The position numbers and the translations under genes were made by a program. Under the pieces are notes generated by a model. That model searched no databases, was not told the DNA's origin, and saw only the letters and a program-made list of their open reading frames with translations. From Flavobacteriaceae bacterium 3519-10 (GTDB lineage Bacteria > Bacteroidota > Bacteroidia > Flavobacteriales > Weeksellaceae), in the NCBI GenBank assembly GCA_000023725.1, contig CP001673.1:630342-694341 (forward strand): a DNA stretch of 64,000 nucleotides, in the 5' to 3' direction. Shown here piece by piece: positions 1-7,678 of this stretch. Every line of letters starts with the position of its first letter. Position 1 is the first letter of the stretch.

Positions 1-246
1 GATACGTGCGCGGTGGCGTGCGGCGAAATACTGCAGTGCGGGGATGCCCATTGCATGCAACACCCGGAGCCGGAAAATTTTTTCGCGGCTGCTGACCAGT
101 CCGAATTCTTTGGCTGAATCTTTGGTGCGCTGCGACTGTTTTACGATATCGGGTTTAGCGCGAACAAACACGCGGTCGCCGTCATTTACAAAAACAATAT
201 TGCCTATTGCCCCGCTCAGGTTGCCGTTTTTCTTTATATTTGCCAT
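1..246 (-). CDS. Conserved Bacteroidota hypothetical protein, 3' part cut by the window edge
   Basis: An open frame starts at ATG 246 (complement) and runs off the left edge, giving the first 82 residues. The N-terminus MANIKKNGNLSGAIGNIVFV followed by a basic stretch (FVRAKPDIVKQSQRTKDSAK) matches, from memory, a family common in Chryseobacterium-like genomes with no assigned function. It has no signal peptide or membrane segment. G/C content and codon use look chromosomal, unlike the cassettes to the right, so it probably marks the ancestral chromosome beside the recombinase. Confidence 0.6.
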   Translation of the reverse strand, partial: MANIKKNGNLSGAIGNIVFVNDGDRVFVRAKPDIVKQSQRTKDSAKEFGLVSSREKIFRLRVLHAMGIPALQYFAARHRARI

Positions 247-697
247 AGCATTTCAGCGATGTGGGTTATACTTTAAAAACCTTTGCTGAAGATCTGCTAC
301 GTCCTGACCTTCAACGGGTTCCGTCCGATAAAGATACAACATTAAAGCATTGTTACAGCATTGAATCTCCAATAATCTATTGGAGATTCATTGCACCTAT
401 ATTGGACCCATATTGCAGATATGTGCACTATGGGTAGGACAGAACAGCGGGTTGACATGGGTGATACAGCGGTGATGTAAAAGGTTGCCGGGGAAGAATT
501 GGCCGCAAGAAGTATGTCCGTCCGGTTCATACCCGATAGTAAGTATAATTGAAAATTACTGCATCTGTCTGCCCTCCTACTATGCCTGAGCATCCTGTGA
601 CATGAAGCCACGTTGATTAAGCATTCTGCCCAACTTTATCAGTGTTCCCGGTGTTATGACAGGAAGGTCCTACTATCATGCAACCTGTCTGCAAGTA
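247..697. other. Gene-free gap left of the recombinase
   Basis: No convincing gene is visible. The longest frame (342-611, minus) has no homology I recognise and no ribosome binding site. The only structure seen is the perfect 13-bp inverted repeat at 362-390. The gap lies between the 5' end of the MANIKK gene and the 3' end of the recombinase. Confidence 0.5.
362..390. repeat. Perfect 13-bp inverted repeat
   Basis: TGAATCTCCAATA (362-374) and its exact complement (378-390) are separated by ATC. There is no T-run on either side, so a standard intrinsic terminator is unlikely. A dimeric regulator site or a recombination relic is possible. Confidence 0.5.
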
Positions 698-1768
698 TTA
701 CAGCGTATCGAGAGGGCTCTTAATCTGCGCTTTCGCTATATCGGTAACGTGGGTGTAGATCTGAGTGGTTTTGATGGAGTTGTGCCCCAGCAGTTCCTGT
801 ATAAAGCGGATGTCGGTGCCCGTTTCCAGCAGATGAGTGGCAAAGCTGTGGCGGAGACCATGGATTCCTAATTTCCTGTGGATGCCCGCCTTTTCCACTG
901 CTTTTTTAAAAACGGCCTGCGCTGAGCGTACGGAATACTGACCGCCATGCTGGCCTTCAAAAAGAAAGGTTTTCGGCCGGTATGCCAGATAGTATGCGCG
1001 AAGTTCTGGAAGCAGACTTTCGGGCAGAACGGTGATGCGGTCTTTTTTGCCTTTTGCCTGTTCGATGCGCACGCGTTTTCCAGCACCATCGATATCCGTC
1101 AGTTTCAATGCTACCACTTCGCTTACACGCAGCCCCATGCCGTAACATACTTTCAGAATCATCAAATGTTTAGGATTTTCTACGGACAATATTATTTTTT
1201 TTATTTCGGCTTTGCTCAGCATTTTTGGCAGCTGCTGCTTTTTTTTAGGCCGCGGGATGTCGAAAAACATTTTGTGGCGGTGCAGCACCTGTTCGAAGTA
1301 GAATTTTACTGCATTGATCCGGCTGTGGATTTCGCTTTCGGAGAGTTTCAGGTTTTCGTGGCAGTACAGAAAATAGGCGCGGAGGCGTTCTGGTGACAGT
1401 TCGTTGACGGGATGACCTTTCAGCACATAGAGCAGTTGGGCAAATTCGATGCTATAGGTGCGCAGGGTACTTTGGCTATAACCCTTCAGGACGAGATGTT
1501 CCTGAAAACGTTTGAATTCGGGCAAATTGATGAGGTTAATTTTTGCGAGTACGGCTTTGCCGGTTATTTCTTCGGGGAGGCCGAAAAGTTCGCGGTAGTG
1601 TCTACGGTCTGCCACATACCATTTTTTCTGTGTAGCGGACCACCGGGCTTTGGTTTGTGCCCGGAGGTGGGCGATAAGCTCGTGATCCTTTTCGAATGCT
1701 ATCCAGATCACGCTGGAGCCATGATGGCTACCCGGCGAAAATCGGTATCTTTTATCGGTGAAATCCAT
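698..1768 (-). CDS. Tyrosine recombinase (Xer-like), putative cassette recombinase
   Basis: The 356-residue protein has all catalytic residues of the tyrosine recombinase family: Arg214 in GLRVSE, Lys239 in KGKKDR, His303 and Arg306 in HGLRHSFATHLL, His329 in LLGHN and the nucleophile Tyr338 in TTQIYTHV. Residues about 1-65 form a small extra N-terminal module common in Bacteroidota integrases; a SAM-like core-binding domain follows (about 83-165). Only 58 residues separate KGKKDR from HGLRH, so the insertion that marks IntI is absent. It points away from the cassettes, with its promoter and an attI-like core between. Excision and integration of cassettes is inferred from this arrangement. 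An unrelated resident recombinase beside the array is the alternative. Confidence 0.9.
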   Translation of the reverse strand: MDFTDKRYRFSPGSHHGSSVIWIAFEKDHELIAHLRAQTKARWSATQKKWYVADRRHYRELFGLPEEITGKAVLAKINLINLPEFKRFQEHLVLKGYSQSTLRTYSIEFAQLLYVLKGHPVNELSPERLRAYFLYCHENLKLSESEIHSRINAVKFYFEQVLHRHKMFFDIPRPKKKQQLPKMLSKAEIKKIILSVENPKHLMILKVCYGMGLRVSEVVALKLTDIDGAGKRVRIEQAKGKKDRITVLPESLLPELRAYYLAYRPKTFLFEGQHGGQYSVRSAQAVFKKAVEKAGIHRKLGIHGLRHSFATHLLETGTDIRFIQELLGHNSIKTTQIYTHVTDIAKAQIKSPLDTL

Positions 1769-1859
1769 AGGTGAGGCTTCGTTTTTGGGATATGTTAAAA
1801 AAAGATTATCTGGTACGGCGGACGCAGAATATGGTGGTAATAATATGTTTTACGCAATT

Positions 1860-1889
1860 CAAAAGTACATATAAAGCGTTAGAAAGCAA
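1860..1889 (-). promoter_or_regulatory. Promoter of the recombinase
   Basis: On the minus strand, TTG (1887-1889) and TACTTTTG (1860-1867) are 19 bp apart, matching the Bacteroidota consensus TTG-N19-TAnnTTTG. Transcription should begin near 1853, leaving a leader of about 85 nt before ATG 1768. A GCGTTAG motif (1876-1882) lies in the spacer, so recombinase binding there could repress its own promoter; that is inference. Confidence 0.65.
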
Positions 1890-1970
1890 TAGATTAGAAG
1901 TGTTTTTATTTTTGGATGAGAAACAATCGGTATTTCGGATAATATACATATATTTACGCGTTAGCCGCAA
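1876..1970 (+). other. attI-like region with two GCGTTAG cores
   Basis: GCGTTAG occurs at 1876-1882 and 1958-1964, 82 bp apart in direct orientation. The second is where cassette 1 begins (G1960|T1961). Both fit the cassette core G|TT-N7-A (TTAGAAAGCA and TTAGCCGCAA). Neither is preceded by an attC-type palindrome, as expected for a primary insertion site. The first copy could be an accessory binding site or the remnant of a lost cassette. Confidence 0.6.
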
Positions 1971-2001
1971 GCACTCCAAAAATGCCGCATAAAAACTTAC
2001 C

Positions 2002-2490
2002 ATGGGAAATCTAGTTCATTTAATAATTAGGAATTACAATCAGTTCTTGAAAGATTCAGACCCGAAATTGAGATTCGTTGGTGATAATTTATCTTCTAAT
2101 AATTTGGAGGATATAGTAAATGACTTTTATCAATCGAATTGGGAGATATTTGTTGAATCAGCTATTTGCATTCCAGGTAAAGAGTATCTTCAAATTTATG
2201 GAGAAGGCGCTGATTGCAACGATAATAGCAGTCGTGTTTCATTCCCTGATAAATTTGCAACGCATCGAATAATATGTATATCTAAAAACGGACAAAAAAT
2301 AATAGATCTATTTTCAAATGTGGTTGTCGAACTTGAACATTATACCTTTAATTCTTTCGCCAATATTCCGGATGCTGAAGGTGTAAATTCGAGATTCAAT
2401 GGCATTTTATTGGAACATAATGTTAAAGATGAATACATCCTTATAGATTTAGATAAAGTTGATTTTGAAAAAGCTACTATTTTACCATAA
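2002..2490 (+). CDS. Cassette 1: unknown 162-residue protein, paralogue of the cassette 40 protein
   Basis: Soluble acidic protein without a signal peptide. It shares long stretches with the cassette 40 product (33127-33606), including IYGEGADCN followed by SSRV and the block YTFNSFA; both proteins end shortly after a GILLEHN/AILLEHN motif. The function is not recognised. As the first cassette it should be closest to any array promoter. Cassette span 1961-2630, ATG 41 nt after the junction. Confidence 0.75.
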   Translation: MGNLVHLIIRNYNQFLKDSDPKLRFVGDNLSSNNLEDIVNDFYQSNWEIFVESAICIPGKEYLQIYGEGADCNDNSSRVSFPDKFATHRIICISKNGQKIIDLFSNVVVELEHYTFNSFANIPDAEGVNSRFNGILLEHNVKDEYILIDLDKVDFEKATILP

Positions 2491-2505
2491 ATATCATGTG
2501 CCAGC

Positions 2506-2636
2506 GGCTAACAATGGCTATAAAAAATTGCTGGTTTTCAACGCTTTAAGACAATACTCAGGTATTTGAAAGTTTGCGATGTTTTATTATCTTTCCGGTT
2601 CGATGCCGCAACTTCTCATAGCCGAAACCGTTAGCT
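2506..2636 (+). repeat. attC-1
   Basis: R'' GCGGCTAAC is complementary to the cassette 1 start TTAGCCGC. Inner arms TGGCTAT and ATAGCC pair. Sequence is unlike the main families but the length (131 bp) is typical. Cassette 2 begins at T2631. Confidence 0.8.
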
Positions 2637-2649
2637 GCTATCTGACAAA

Positions 2650-3180
2650 ATGACTTTATTACAATTTAAGAAATATTTAGATCAAGAGTATCTGTTCAAT
2701 AAAGTTCTTGATTATATACTTGCGGTTTTGATTCTAAGCTGCGGACTGTTTCTTATTTATGAATCTTTGCTAACTGATTGGTCAAATCAGCTGAGTTTGG
2801 GACTATTTATATCTACTTTACTTCTGGCAACATATTGTGTTTATTTTGGTATAGTTGGTTTCTTTAGAATTCCAAACGTGACACAAATTCACTCAATAAT
2901 AAATAATGATGGAAGAGAAAATAATAGAAAAAGAGTTTATGATCTCGCAAAGAAGTTTAATTTGTTTACTTATCCATACGAAATAAGAGATAATATTATA
3001 ATGTTCGATACAAAGAAGATTTTATTTGGAAACAAAGAATTGTTCTTCTATTATAACGATAAGGGAATTTATTTTAACGTACAGCACAAAAATTATAGAG
3101 ATCCAAAATATGGATATTATTATTCTACCAAGAAATTAACAAACAGAATTATATCGGAATTGAAAGACAGCAGCAGCTAA
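2650..3180 (+). CDS. Cassette 2: membrane protein of unknown function
   Basis: 176 residues with two hydrophobic helices (about 21-39 and 48-71) and a charged, tyrosine-rich cytosolic or periplasmic C-terminal half. No family is recognised. The stop codon TAA lies inside the R'' box AGCTAAC of attC-2, so the gene fills its cassette completely. ATG is 19 nt after the cassette junction, a typical leader length here. Confidence 0.75.
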   Translation: MTLLQFKKYLDQEYLFNKVLDYILAVLILSCGLFLIYESLLTDWSNQLSLGLFISTLLLATYCVYFGIVGFFRIPNVTQIHSIINNDGRENNRKRVYDLAKKFNLFTYPYEIRDNIIMFDTKKILFGNKELFFYYNDKGIYFNVQHKNYRDPKYGYYYSTKKLTNRIISELKDSSS

Positions 3181-3306
3181 CAAGCTATTTCTATTAGCGG
3201 GGTTGAAGTTTACATTTATAAAGATTTTCGCTAATTGATCATTTTGGTATATTTACAAAGACCTGTTATAAAAAGCCCCGCCAACAGAAATACCCAAACG
3301 TTGGCA
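3175..3306 (+). repeat. attC-2 (family A)
   Basis: R'' AGCAGCTAAC complements the cassette 2 start TTAGCTGCT. Arms TATTTCTATTAGCGGGG and CCCCGCCAACAGAAATA pair apart from a small internal bulge; this is the commonest type in the array. Confidence 0.9.
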
Positions 3307-3351
3307 GTAATTTTACTGAAGCGAATTTTGCATTATTTAAAACCATTTAAT

Positions 3352-3774
3352 ATGAAATTAAAATATTTCTCGTTTCTTCTAATTCTCTTTACTTTGGAAA
3401 GTTGCTCAATCCCAACTGGAATCTATATTCAAAACTTAACATCGAAATGTATAACATTAAAAGTGAAATTTAAAAAGCCTTTTAAGGAATTTTATATCGG
3501 AGATGGAGTAAAATTTTTCAATTTGAGTGAAATCACAACAGTGAAGAATTGGAGTAATAAAAAGAATGCTACAAAATTAAATTTCGTAGAAATTGACGAT
3601 AAAACTTTTGTAATACATTTACCACCAAATTCAACGACGGTAATTGAAAGAACTCATAACTTTAATTTTAATCTTGAGAAAATAGAGTTTAACGGAGACG
3701 AAAGAGAGATAGAGGATTTGCTAATAAATTCTACAAAGAAAAGAGACAATTATATATACCAAATTAAGAATTAA
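3352..3774 (+). CDS. Cassette 3: small lipoprotein, unknown function
   Basis: 140 residues from ATG 3352. An upstream in-frame start at 3235 lies inside attC-2 and would precede the signal peptide, so it is rejected. The N-terminus MKLKYFSFLLILFTLESCS is a lipoprotein signal with the acceptor Cys at residue 18. The mature part (about 120 residues) is lysine- and asparagine-rich with no recognised domain. Probably anchored in the cell envelope. Confidence 0.75.
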   Translation: MKLKYFSFLLILFTLESCSIPTGIYIQNLTSKCITLKVKFKKPFKEFYIGDGVKFFNLSEITTVKNWSNKKNATKLNFVEIDDKTFVIHLPPNSTTVIERTHNFNFNLEKIEFNGDEREIEDLLINSTKKRDNYIYQIKN

Positions 3775-3781
3775 AAACTAC

Positions 3782-3914
3782 TGCCAACACGGTATTTCTA
3801 TTAGCGGGGTCGGAAGTTTCTATCATCAAGATTTTTGTTAATTGTTCTATTTGTTATATTTACAAAGACCTGTTATCATAATCCCCGCCAACAGAAATAC
3901 CCAAACCGTTAGCT
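3782..3914 (+). repeat. attC-3 (family A)
   Basis: R'' TACTGCCAAC complements the cassette 3 start TTGGCAGTA; the next pair is the A/C mismatch. The site ends CCG|TTAGCTGC at 3908/3909, the left edge of the duplicated segment. Confidence 0.9.
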
Positions 3915-3966
3915 GCAACCAATTGAAACCAACGTGACAAAAAATTTACCATATAAAGTATCTTTA

Positions 3967-4096
3967 TGCTAACAGTTGGATATTTCTGTTGGCGGGGATT
4001 ATGATAACTTGTTTTTGTAAATATCATAAAAAAACAACTAGCGAAAATCTTGATGATGTAGACTTCAACTCCGCTAATAGAAATATCTTGTTAGCT
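3967..4096 (-). repeat. Inverted attC (family A), copy 1
   Basis: Read on the minus strand this is a complete family A site: TGCAGCTAAC on the R'' side, GCGGAG and CCCCGCC arms, and GTTAGCA at the R' side. R'' matches the cassette start TTAGCTGCA at 3909, so the site belongs to that cassette and was reversed with it. Confidence 0.85.
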
Positions 4097-4106
4097 GCAG
4101 CCAAAA

Positions 4107-4592
4107 TTAGAGATAAACTCTATCATCTTCTTTGGAAGCTATCTTTTTCTTTATTTTTTGAAATTCCTTATTGTTTTCAAGTATTTTATACGCTTTTGAT
4201 TCAAACCTGAGATAGGGAATGTGGGTCTCTCTTACTTTTAACGAATCTGCAAAGCCAGAAATACTAACTGTTGATTTATCTATCGCAAAATATTTAATAC
4301 GTATTGAAGTTCCAATATCTGGATGAATACTTATTCCATCATTATTATAAATTACTAAATCCCCATTTAATTTCTTCAGGTTATTATCAAAGAATAATTT
4401 AGCAAATTCTATTTTTTCCTTTTTAGAAAACTTAATAGAATCCATCATTTTAAAATAATCACTTTCAATTTTACCATTTTTTAGATTAATATCAAAGTCA
4501 CTATTTGAAAGTGTGACATCATAATTTTTAAAATCATCTAAATACTCTTCATTACTTTTTTCACAATGTGTAAAAAGCATAAATAATATAAA
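4107..4592 (-). pseudogene. Inverted lipoprotein gene body, cut from its start, copy 1
   Basis: The minus frame encodes FILFMLFTHC then EKSNEEYLDD and about 140 more residues, that is, the second half of a lipoprotein signal peptide plus the mature protein, with no proper start. The missing start lies on the plus strand at 3934-3966 (GTG, reading MTKNLPYKVSL). Joined, they give a 172-residue lipoprotein with acceptor Cys21. In the present orientation the gene should be silent, unless translation begins at the internal ATG 4580, which would give a form without a signal peptide. Function unknown. Confidence 0.75.
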
Positions 4593-4604
4593 CCAATATT
4601 AAGA

Positions 4605-5375
4605 ATGACTGAACAGACAACACATATTGACGTAGGACAAAGTAAAATTTTAAACCTTGACGCTGACGACCAAGGAAATTTCATTGCGTTTACTGACACG
4701 AAAACGGTCATAACAAACGAGCATAACTTAAAAATCGACATCGAAATTCGCTTCCCAATTATTCGCAGACTAAATAATGAAACATTTTTAATCGCAGACA
4801 GTAGGACGGACAATAGTGTTAATGGATATATTTACAATTTCGGTGGACAACTAGTAAAATCATTTTTAGTTGGAGATGGAATAGAAAATATAGTTGTCCA
4901 TCGAGACAAAATTGTAATTACTTATTTTGACGAAGGTGTTTTAGGCGATGACGGACCAAACAACGACGGACTTGCTGTCTTTAATTTTTCAGGTGGACAA
5001 ATTTTCGGATTTAATTCAAGTAAAATTTATGGTAATATACTTGACTGCTATTGCATTTGTATGCATGGAGCAAACGAAATTTTGTTTTACGCATATACTG
5101 ACCTAAAAGTATTTGAACTTAATCTTGACACTTTTAAAGTTGAAAGTTTTGAAACACCAAATGACTTTTTGGGAACATCAGCAATTTCAAGTACCGCTGA
5201 CAAAATTATTTTTCATTCAAGCTATGACGATAAAAGAAGTTTTTTTTTGTGGGACAGAAATAAAAGTGAGGTAATAAAGTTTGGAGACTATTCGCCACGA
5301 TTGACAGGAATAAAAAATGGCAAATTTTTAATTTATGGCGACAGTGGATACACAATTGTTAGTCCGACAGAATAA
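4605..5375 (+). CDS. Cassette 4 (downstream part): beta-rich protein, propeller-like
   Basis: 256 residues, cytosolic. Repeated short strands around D-x-x-G-N-F, N-F-G-G and N-F-S-G-G, about 45 residues apart, suggest a beta-propeller-like fold; no catalytic motif is seen. The CCAATATTAAG leader before ATG continues what would have been TTAGCA, which now sits reversed at 3967-3972. The gene therefore belongs to a cassette whose first bases were carried off by the inversion. Confidence 0.7.
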   Translation: MTEQTTHIDVGQSKILNLDADDQGNFIAFTDTKTVITNEHNLKIDIEIRFPIIRRLNNETFLIADSRTDNSVNGYIYNFGGQLVKSFLVGDGIENIVVHRDKIVITYFDEGVLGDDGPNNDGLAVFNFSGGQIFGFNSSKIYGNILDCYCICMHGANEILFYAYTDLKVFELNLDTFKVESFETPNDFLGTSAISSTADKIIFHSSYDDKRSFFLWDRNKSEVIKFGDYSPRLTGIKNGKFLIYGDSGYTIVSPTE

Positions 5376-5384
5376 AAATACTGG

Positions 5385-5516
5385 TGCTAACAGGGGTTTT
5401 GCAATGGTGGGGCGAAACTGCAAAGTTCAACGGTATTTCTTCGATTGAACTTTTGTACAAAATTGAAGATTTGTGCTTCGATTGCCCCACCATCGCAAAG
5501 CCCCGAAACGTTATCT
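5385..5516 (+). repeat. attC-4 (family C)
   Basis: Arms TTTTGCAATGGTGGGGCG and GCCCCACCATCGCAAAG. R'' side ACTGGTGCTAAC fits a cassette start TTAGCACCA, which is supplied only if the upstream inversion is undone. Confidence 0.85.
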
Positions 5517-5539
5517 GCAATACTTTTACAACTATACGT

Positions 5540-6133
5540 ATGAATATTAAAACTATTTTTTTCTATTTGCTGATTGGAACAATTTTAAGTTGCAAAGGTC
5601 AGAAGTCGGACAAATCAATTAAAATTGTTGATAAAAACACTGGTTTTCAAATGAATTTGCCAAAAGGATTTGAAGAACTAACAGAAAATGAGTCAAGTAA
5701 AATTTTATCTGATGGTAAGAAAAACATTGACCAAATTTATGATACAGATGTGGAAATCAGTGATATAAAACCAAAACTTTTCAAATTCGATGATAATAAT
5801 TATTTCTTAATTAATATTCGAGAATATGATCCAAAAATTGATGGAGATTATTCAAAAGCAGTAAATGAATCAAACGGCTTATTATATCGAACATATATTA
5901 GAAGTTTTGAAAATGCTAAAGTTGATTCGTTAAATGAACAAAAAAGGATTGATAATATTAATTTTACAAAATATTCATTGTTTGTAAATATCCCACCTAA
6001 AACTAAAATGAAAGTTATAAATTATACTAGTTTTGTGAAAAATAGAGATTTAACAATTGCTTTAGTTTTTAAAGACGAAAATTTGGGAAGTGAAGTAATA
6101 AATGCTATTGAGACTGCAAAATTTAAAAAATAG
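5540..6133 (+). CDS. Cassette 5: lipoprotein, unknown function
   Basis: 197 residues from ATG 5540; the longer frame from 5384 begins inside attC-4 and is rejected. The signal MNIKTIFFYLLIGTILSCKG has acceptor Cys18. The mature region reads like a small single-domain envelope protein (a GFQMNLPKGFEEL segment, later FVKNRDLTIALVFKDE). It shares this plan with the cassette 22 protein: a signal, a short F-x-x-P-x-x-F/Y motif and a C-terminal AxxxxxFK end. No function assigned. Confidence 0.75.
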   Translation: MNIKTIFFYLLIGTILSCKGQKSDKSIKIVDKNTGFQMNLPKGFEELTENESSKILSDGKKNIDQIYDTDVEISDIKPKLFKFDDNNYFLINIREYDPKIDGDYSKAVNESNGLLYRTYIRSFENAKVDSLNEQKRIDNINFTKYSLFVNIPPKTKMKVINYTSFVKNRDLTIALVFKDENLGSEVINAIETAKFKK

Positions 6134-6139
6134 TACTGC

Positions 6140-6335
6140 AGATAACATAGGTTTTGCAAAAGCGGGGTGAATTTCTCTTGCGTTGAAGTTTTTATCATAT
6201 TTTGTCGCAAAAAACCATTTTATTCCGCTAATTTTTGTATTTTATCAAAAGAAAATGGTTTTTTGCTAAGATTTGTGTTTATAGAAAGTTTCGTCTTTCT
6301 TTTCCCCGCCTTCGCAAAGCCTTTTTCCGTTACCT
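6140..6335 (+). repeat. attC-5, long form
   Basis: 196 bp. Outer arms GGTTTTGCAAAAGCGGGG and CCCCGCCTTCGCAAAGCC. The centre holds a perfect 15-bp inverted repeat (6207-6221 with 6252-6266, a 30-nt loop). R'' TGCAGATAAC complements the start TTATCTGCA. Confidence 0.85.
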
Positions 6336-6362
6336 GCAATTTTAAAGAACCGAACGCAAAAG

Positions 6363-6641
6363 ATGAAAAATCTGATTAAGACGACTTCAATAATTTCTTA
6401 TTTGCTAATCATTCTGGCTGGACAAATGATTGGACTTCCATTTATTCTATAGCTAATCTTTACAATGTTTGACTTTGGAAATGTTGACCAAGTTTTTGCA
6501 ATTCTTGGAATTTTAGGAATTATTTTAAATCTAACTAAATGGAAAACCAATACAGCTGTGATCATTCTAAGTTTCATACTTATGTTATCGCCCATAGTTA
6601 GCAGATTAGTTCAAATTCCTATCGAAATGTTCAACTATTAA
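6363..6641 (+). pseudogene. Cassette 6: small membrane protein split by an in-frame TAG
   Basis: From ATG 6363 one frame runs to TAA 6639-6641 (92 codons before it) but is broken by TAG at 6450-6452 after 29 codons. Both halves are hydrophobic (SYLLIILAGQMIGLPFIL, then AILGILGIILNL and VIILSFILMLS), as expected for a three-helix membrane protein. This is probably a recent nonsense mutation. Readthrough or a sequencing error cannot be excluded. Confidence 0.55.
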
Positions 6642-6709
6642 CATTTCAAATTCCTTTGATAATAACGTATTTATCATACATAATAATTAACGCAAAAGAA
6701 AAAAACTGC

Positions 6710-6836
6710 AGGTAACAAAGTATTTCTACAAGCGGGTAGGAAGTTTTCATCAAAGATTTTAGCGGTTAATTAAGTTTTCAGCAAGTACAAGTTTTCGTAT
6801 TTTTATCCCGCCTGCAGAAATACCCGGCCGTTATAG
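6710..6836 (+). repeat. attC-6 (family B)
   Basis: Arms TATTTCTACAAGCGGG and CCCGCCTGCAGAAATA. R'' TGCAGGTAAC complements the cassette 6 start TTACCTGCA, with the A/C mismatch next. Confidence 0.9.
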
Positions 6837-6844
6837 GGCATAGT

Positions 6845-7492
6845 ATGACGACACAGACGACTGACATAAAACGAGAATTTAAGACACCTTTGGGGGTAGT
6901 TCGTTGCGGACTTATCTGTAACCGACAAGACAATGCTATTGAGACAAAGAAATATGAAAATGGTAGTTCGGAAATCTTTAATACTGACGGACACAAAATT
7001 GAAATCGTTTCATTTAAAATAAGAGTTCCACTTTATAATGGCGACACCCTGACTGACAGTTTCGGCTGGATTTTTAGGATTGAAAAAACGGCTGACGTTG
7101 ACGAAAAGATTGAAACTTATTGTTTGCTTGACAAAATAAATGACGAAGTAACTTATGACACAGCGACTGGAGAGCACTTAGACGCAATACAAGCAGACAG
7201 TAATGAGTGGACTTTGCACATTGGGACTGAAGATGGAGAAGTTTTAAATTCAAGAGCTGAAAATGACGACTGGTTTCCGCCAAGACTAAAACACAAAGTG
7301 GACTTCTATCAGTCAATAACAGAAATGAAACAAAACGGATTTGTGACAAAAATTCCCGACCTAAAAAATGGAGAGAAAATTCACATTCAATACTTGACGG
7401 CATACGACAAAAAAGACGAACAAAAAGTAAACACTTGGCTTGCGGTGGACGAGTTTAAAGGAAAATTAGAAAACTGGATTGGAATATGGTGA
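6845..7492 (+). CDS. Cassette 7: unknown 215-residue soluble protein
   Basis: Cytosolic, acidic and tryptophan-rich at the end (NTWLAVDEFKGKLENWIGIW). No signal peptide, membrane segment or recognised domain. The gene starts 14 nt after its cassette junction and ends shortly before attC-7, so it fills its cassette. The short leader leaves little room for a promoter, so it probably depends on upstream transcription. Confidence 0.7.
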   Translation: MTTQTTDIKREFKTPLGVVRCGLICNRQDNAIETKKYENGSSEIFNTDGHKIEIVSFKIRVPLYNGDTLTDSFGWIFRIEKTADVDEKIETYCLLDKINDEVTYDTATGEHLDAIQADSNEWTLHIGTEDGEVLNSRAENDDWFPPRLKHKVDFYQSITEMKQNGFVTKIPDLKNGEKIHIQYLTAYDKKDEQKVNTWLAVDEFKGKLENWIGIW

Positions 7493-7505
7493 CAAGAACT
7501 ACGCC

Positions 7506-7637
7506 CTATAACAGCACCTACCCAAAAGGCGGGGTTTCGTGTTCCAAAGACAGTTTTGTGATTAATCAAACATTAGTTTTTCAAATCAAGTTTTGTGGTA
7601 AAAGTCCCGCCCTTCGGGTAGCTGCAAAACGTTACCA
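7506..7637 (+). repeat. attC-7 (family D)
   Basis: Arms CACCTACCCAAAAGGCGGGG and CCCGCCCTTCGGGTAGCTGC. R'' GCCCTATAAC complements the start TTATAGGGC. Confidence 0.85.
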
Positions 7638-7678
7638 GCAATATTAAAACGACACCCTACAATAAATAAACAGAATAA

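Larger units (their letters stand above)
3908..4592. repeat. Lipoprotein cassette with internal inversion, copy 1
   Basis: A 685-bp stretch repeated, apparently identically, at 25781-26465. It starts as a normal cassette (TTAGCTGCAACC, leader, GTG at 3934, ten codons) but from 3967 to 4592 the rest of the cassette is reversed. Flipping 3967-4592 back restores three things at once: an intact lipoprotein frame, an attC facing forward, and the expected start TTAGCACCAATATT of the downstream cassette. Confidence 0.8.

Noticed and set aside
44..289. 81-residue plus-strand frame at the left edge
   Set aside because: The minus strand encodes a recognisable conserved protein over the same bases.
698..1768. 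Calling the recombinase IntI
   Set aside because: The insertion characteristic of IntI is missing between KGKKDR and HGLRH, and the N-terminal module is of a type seen in Bacteroidota Xer-like integrases.
1907..1956. An array promoter (TATTTTTG at 1907-1914 or TATATTTA at 1949-1956)
   Set aside because: No TTG at suitable spacing was found for either, so a cassette promoter remains possible but unproven.
3989..4210. 73-residue plus-strand frame, repeated at 25862-26083
   Set aside because: It reads the inverted attC and the antisense of the lipoprotein gene; it is duplicated only because the segment is.
3963..4583. Inversion at the short repeat TTTATGC/GCATAAA (3963-3969, 4577-4583)
   Set aside because: Inverting at this 7-bp repeat does not restore the signal peptide frame or the start of the downstream cassette; the breakpoints at 3966/3967 and 4592/4593 restore both.
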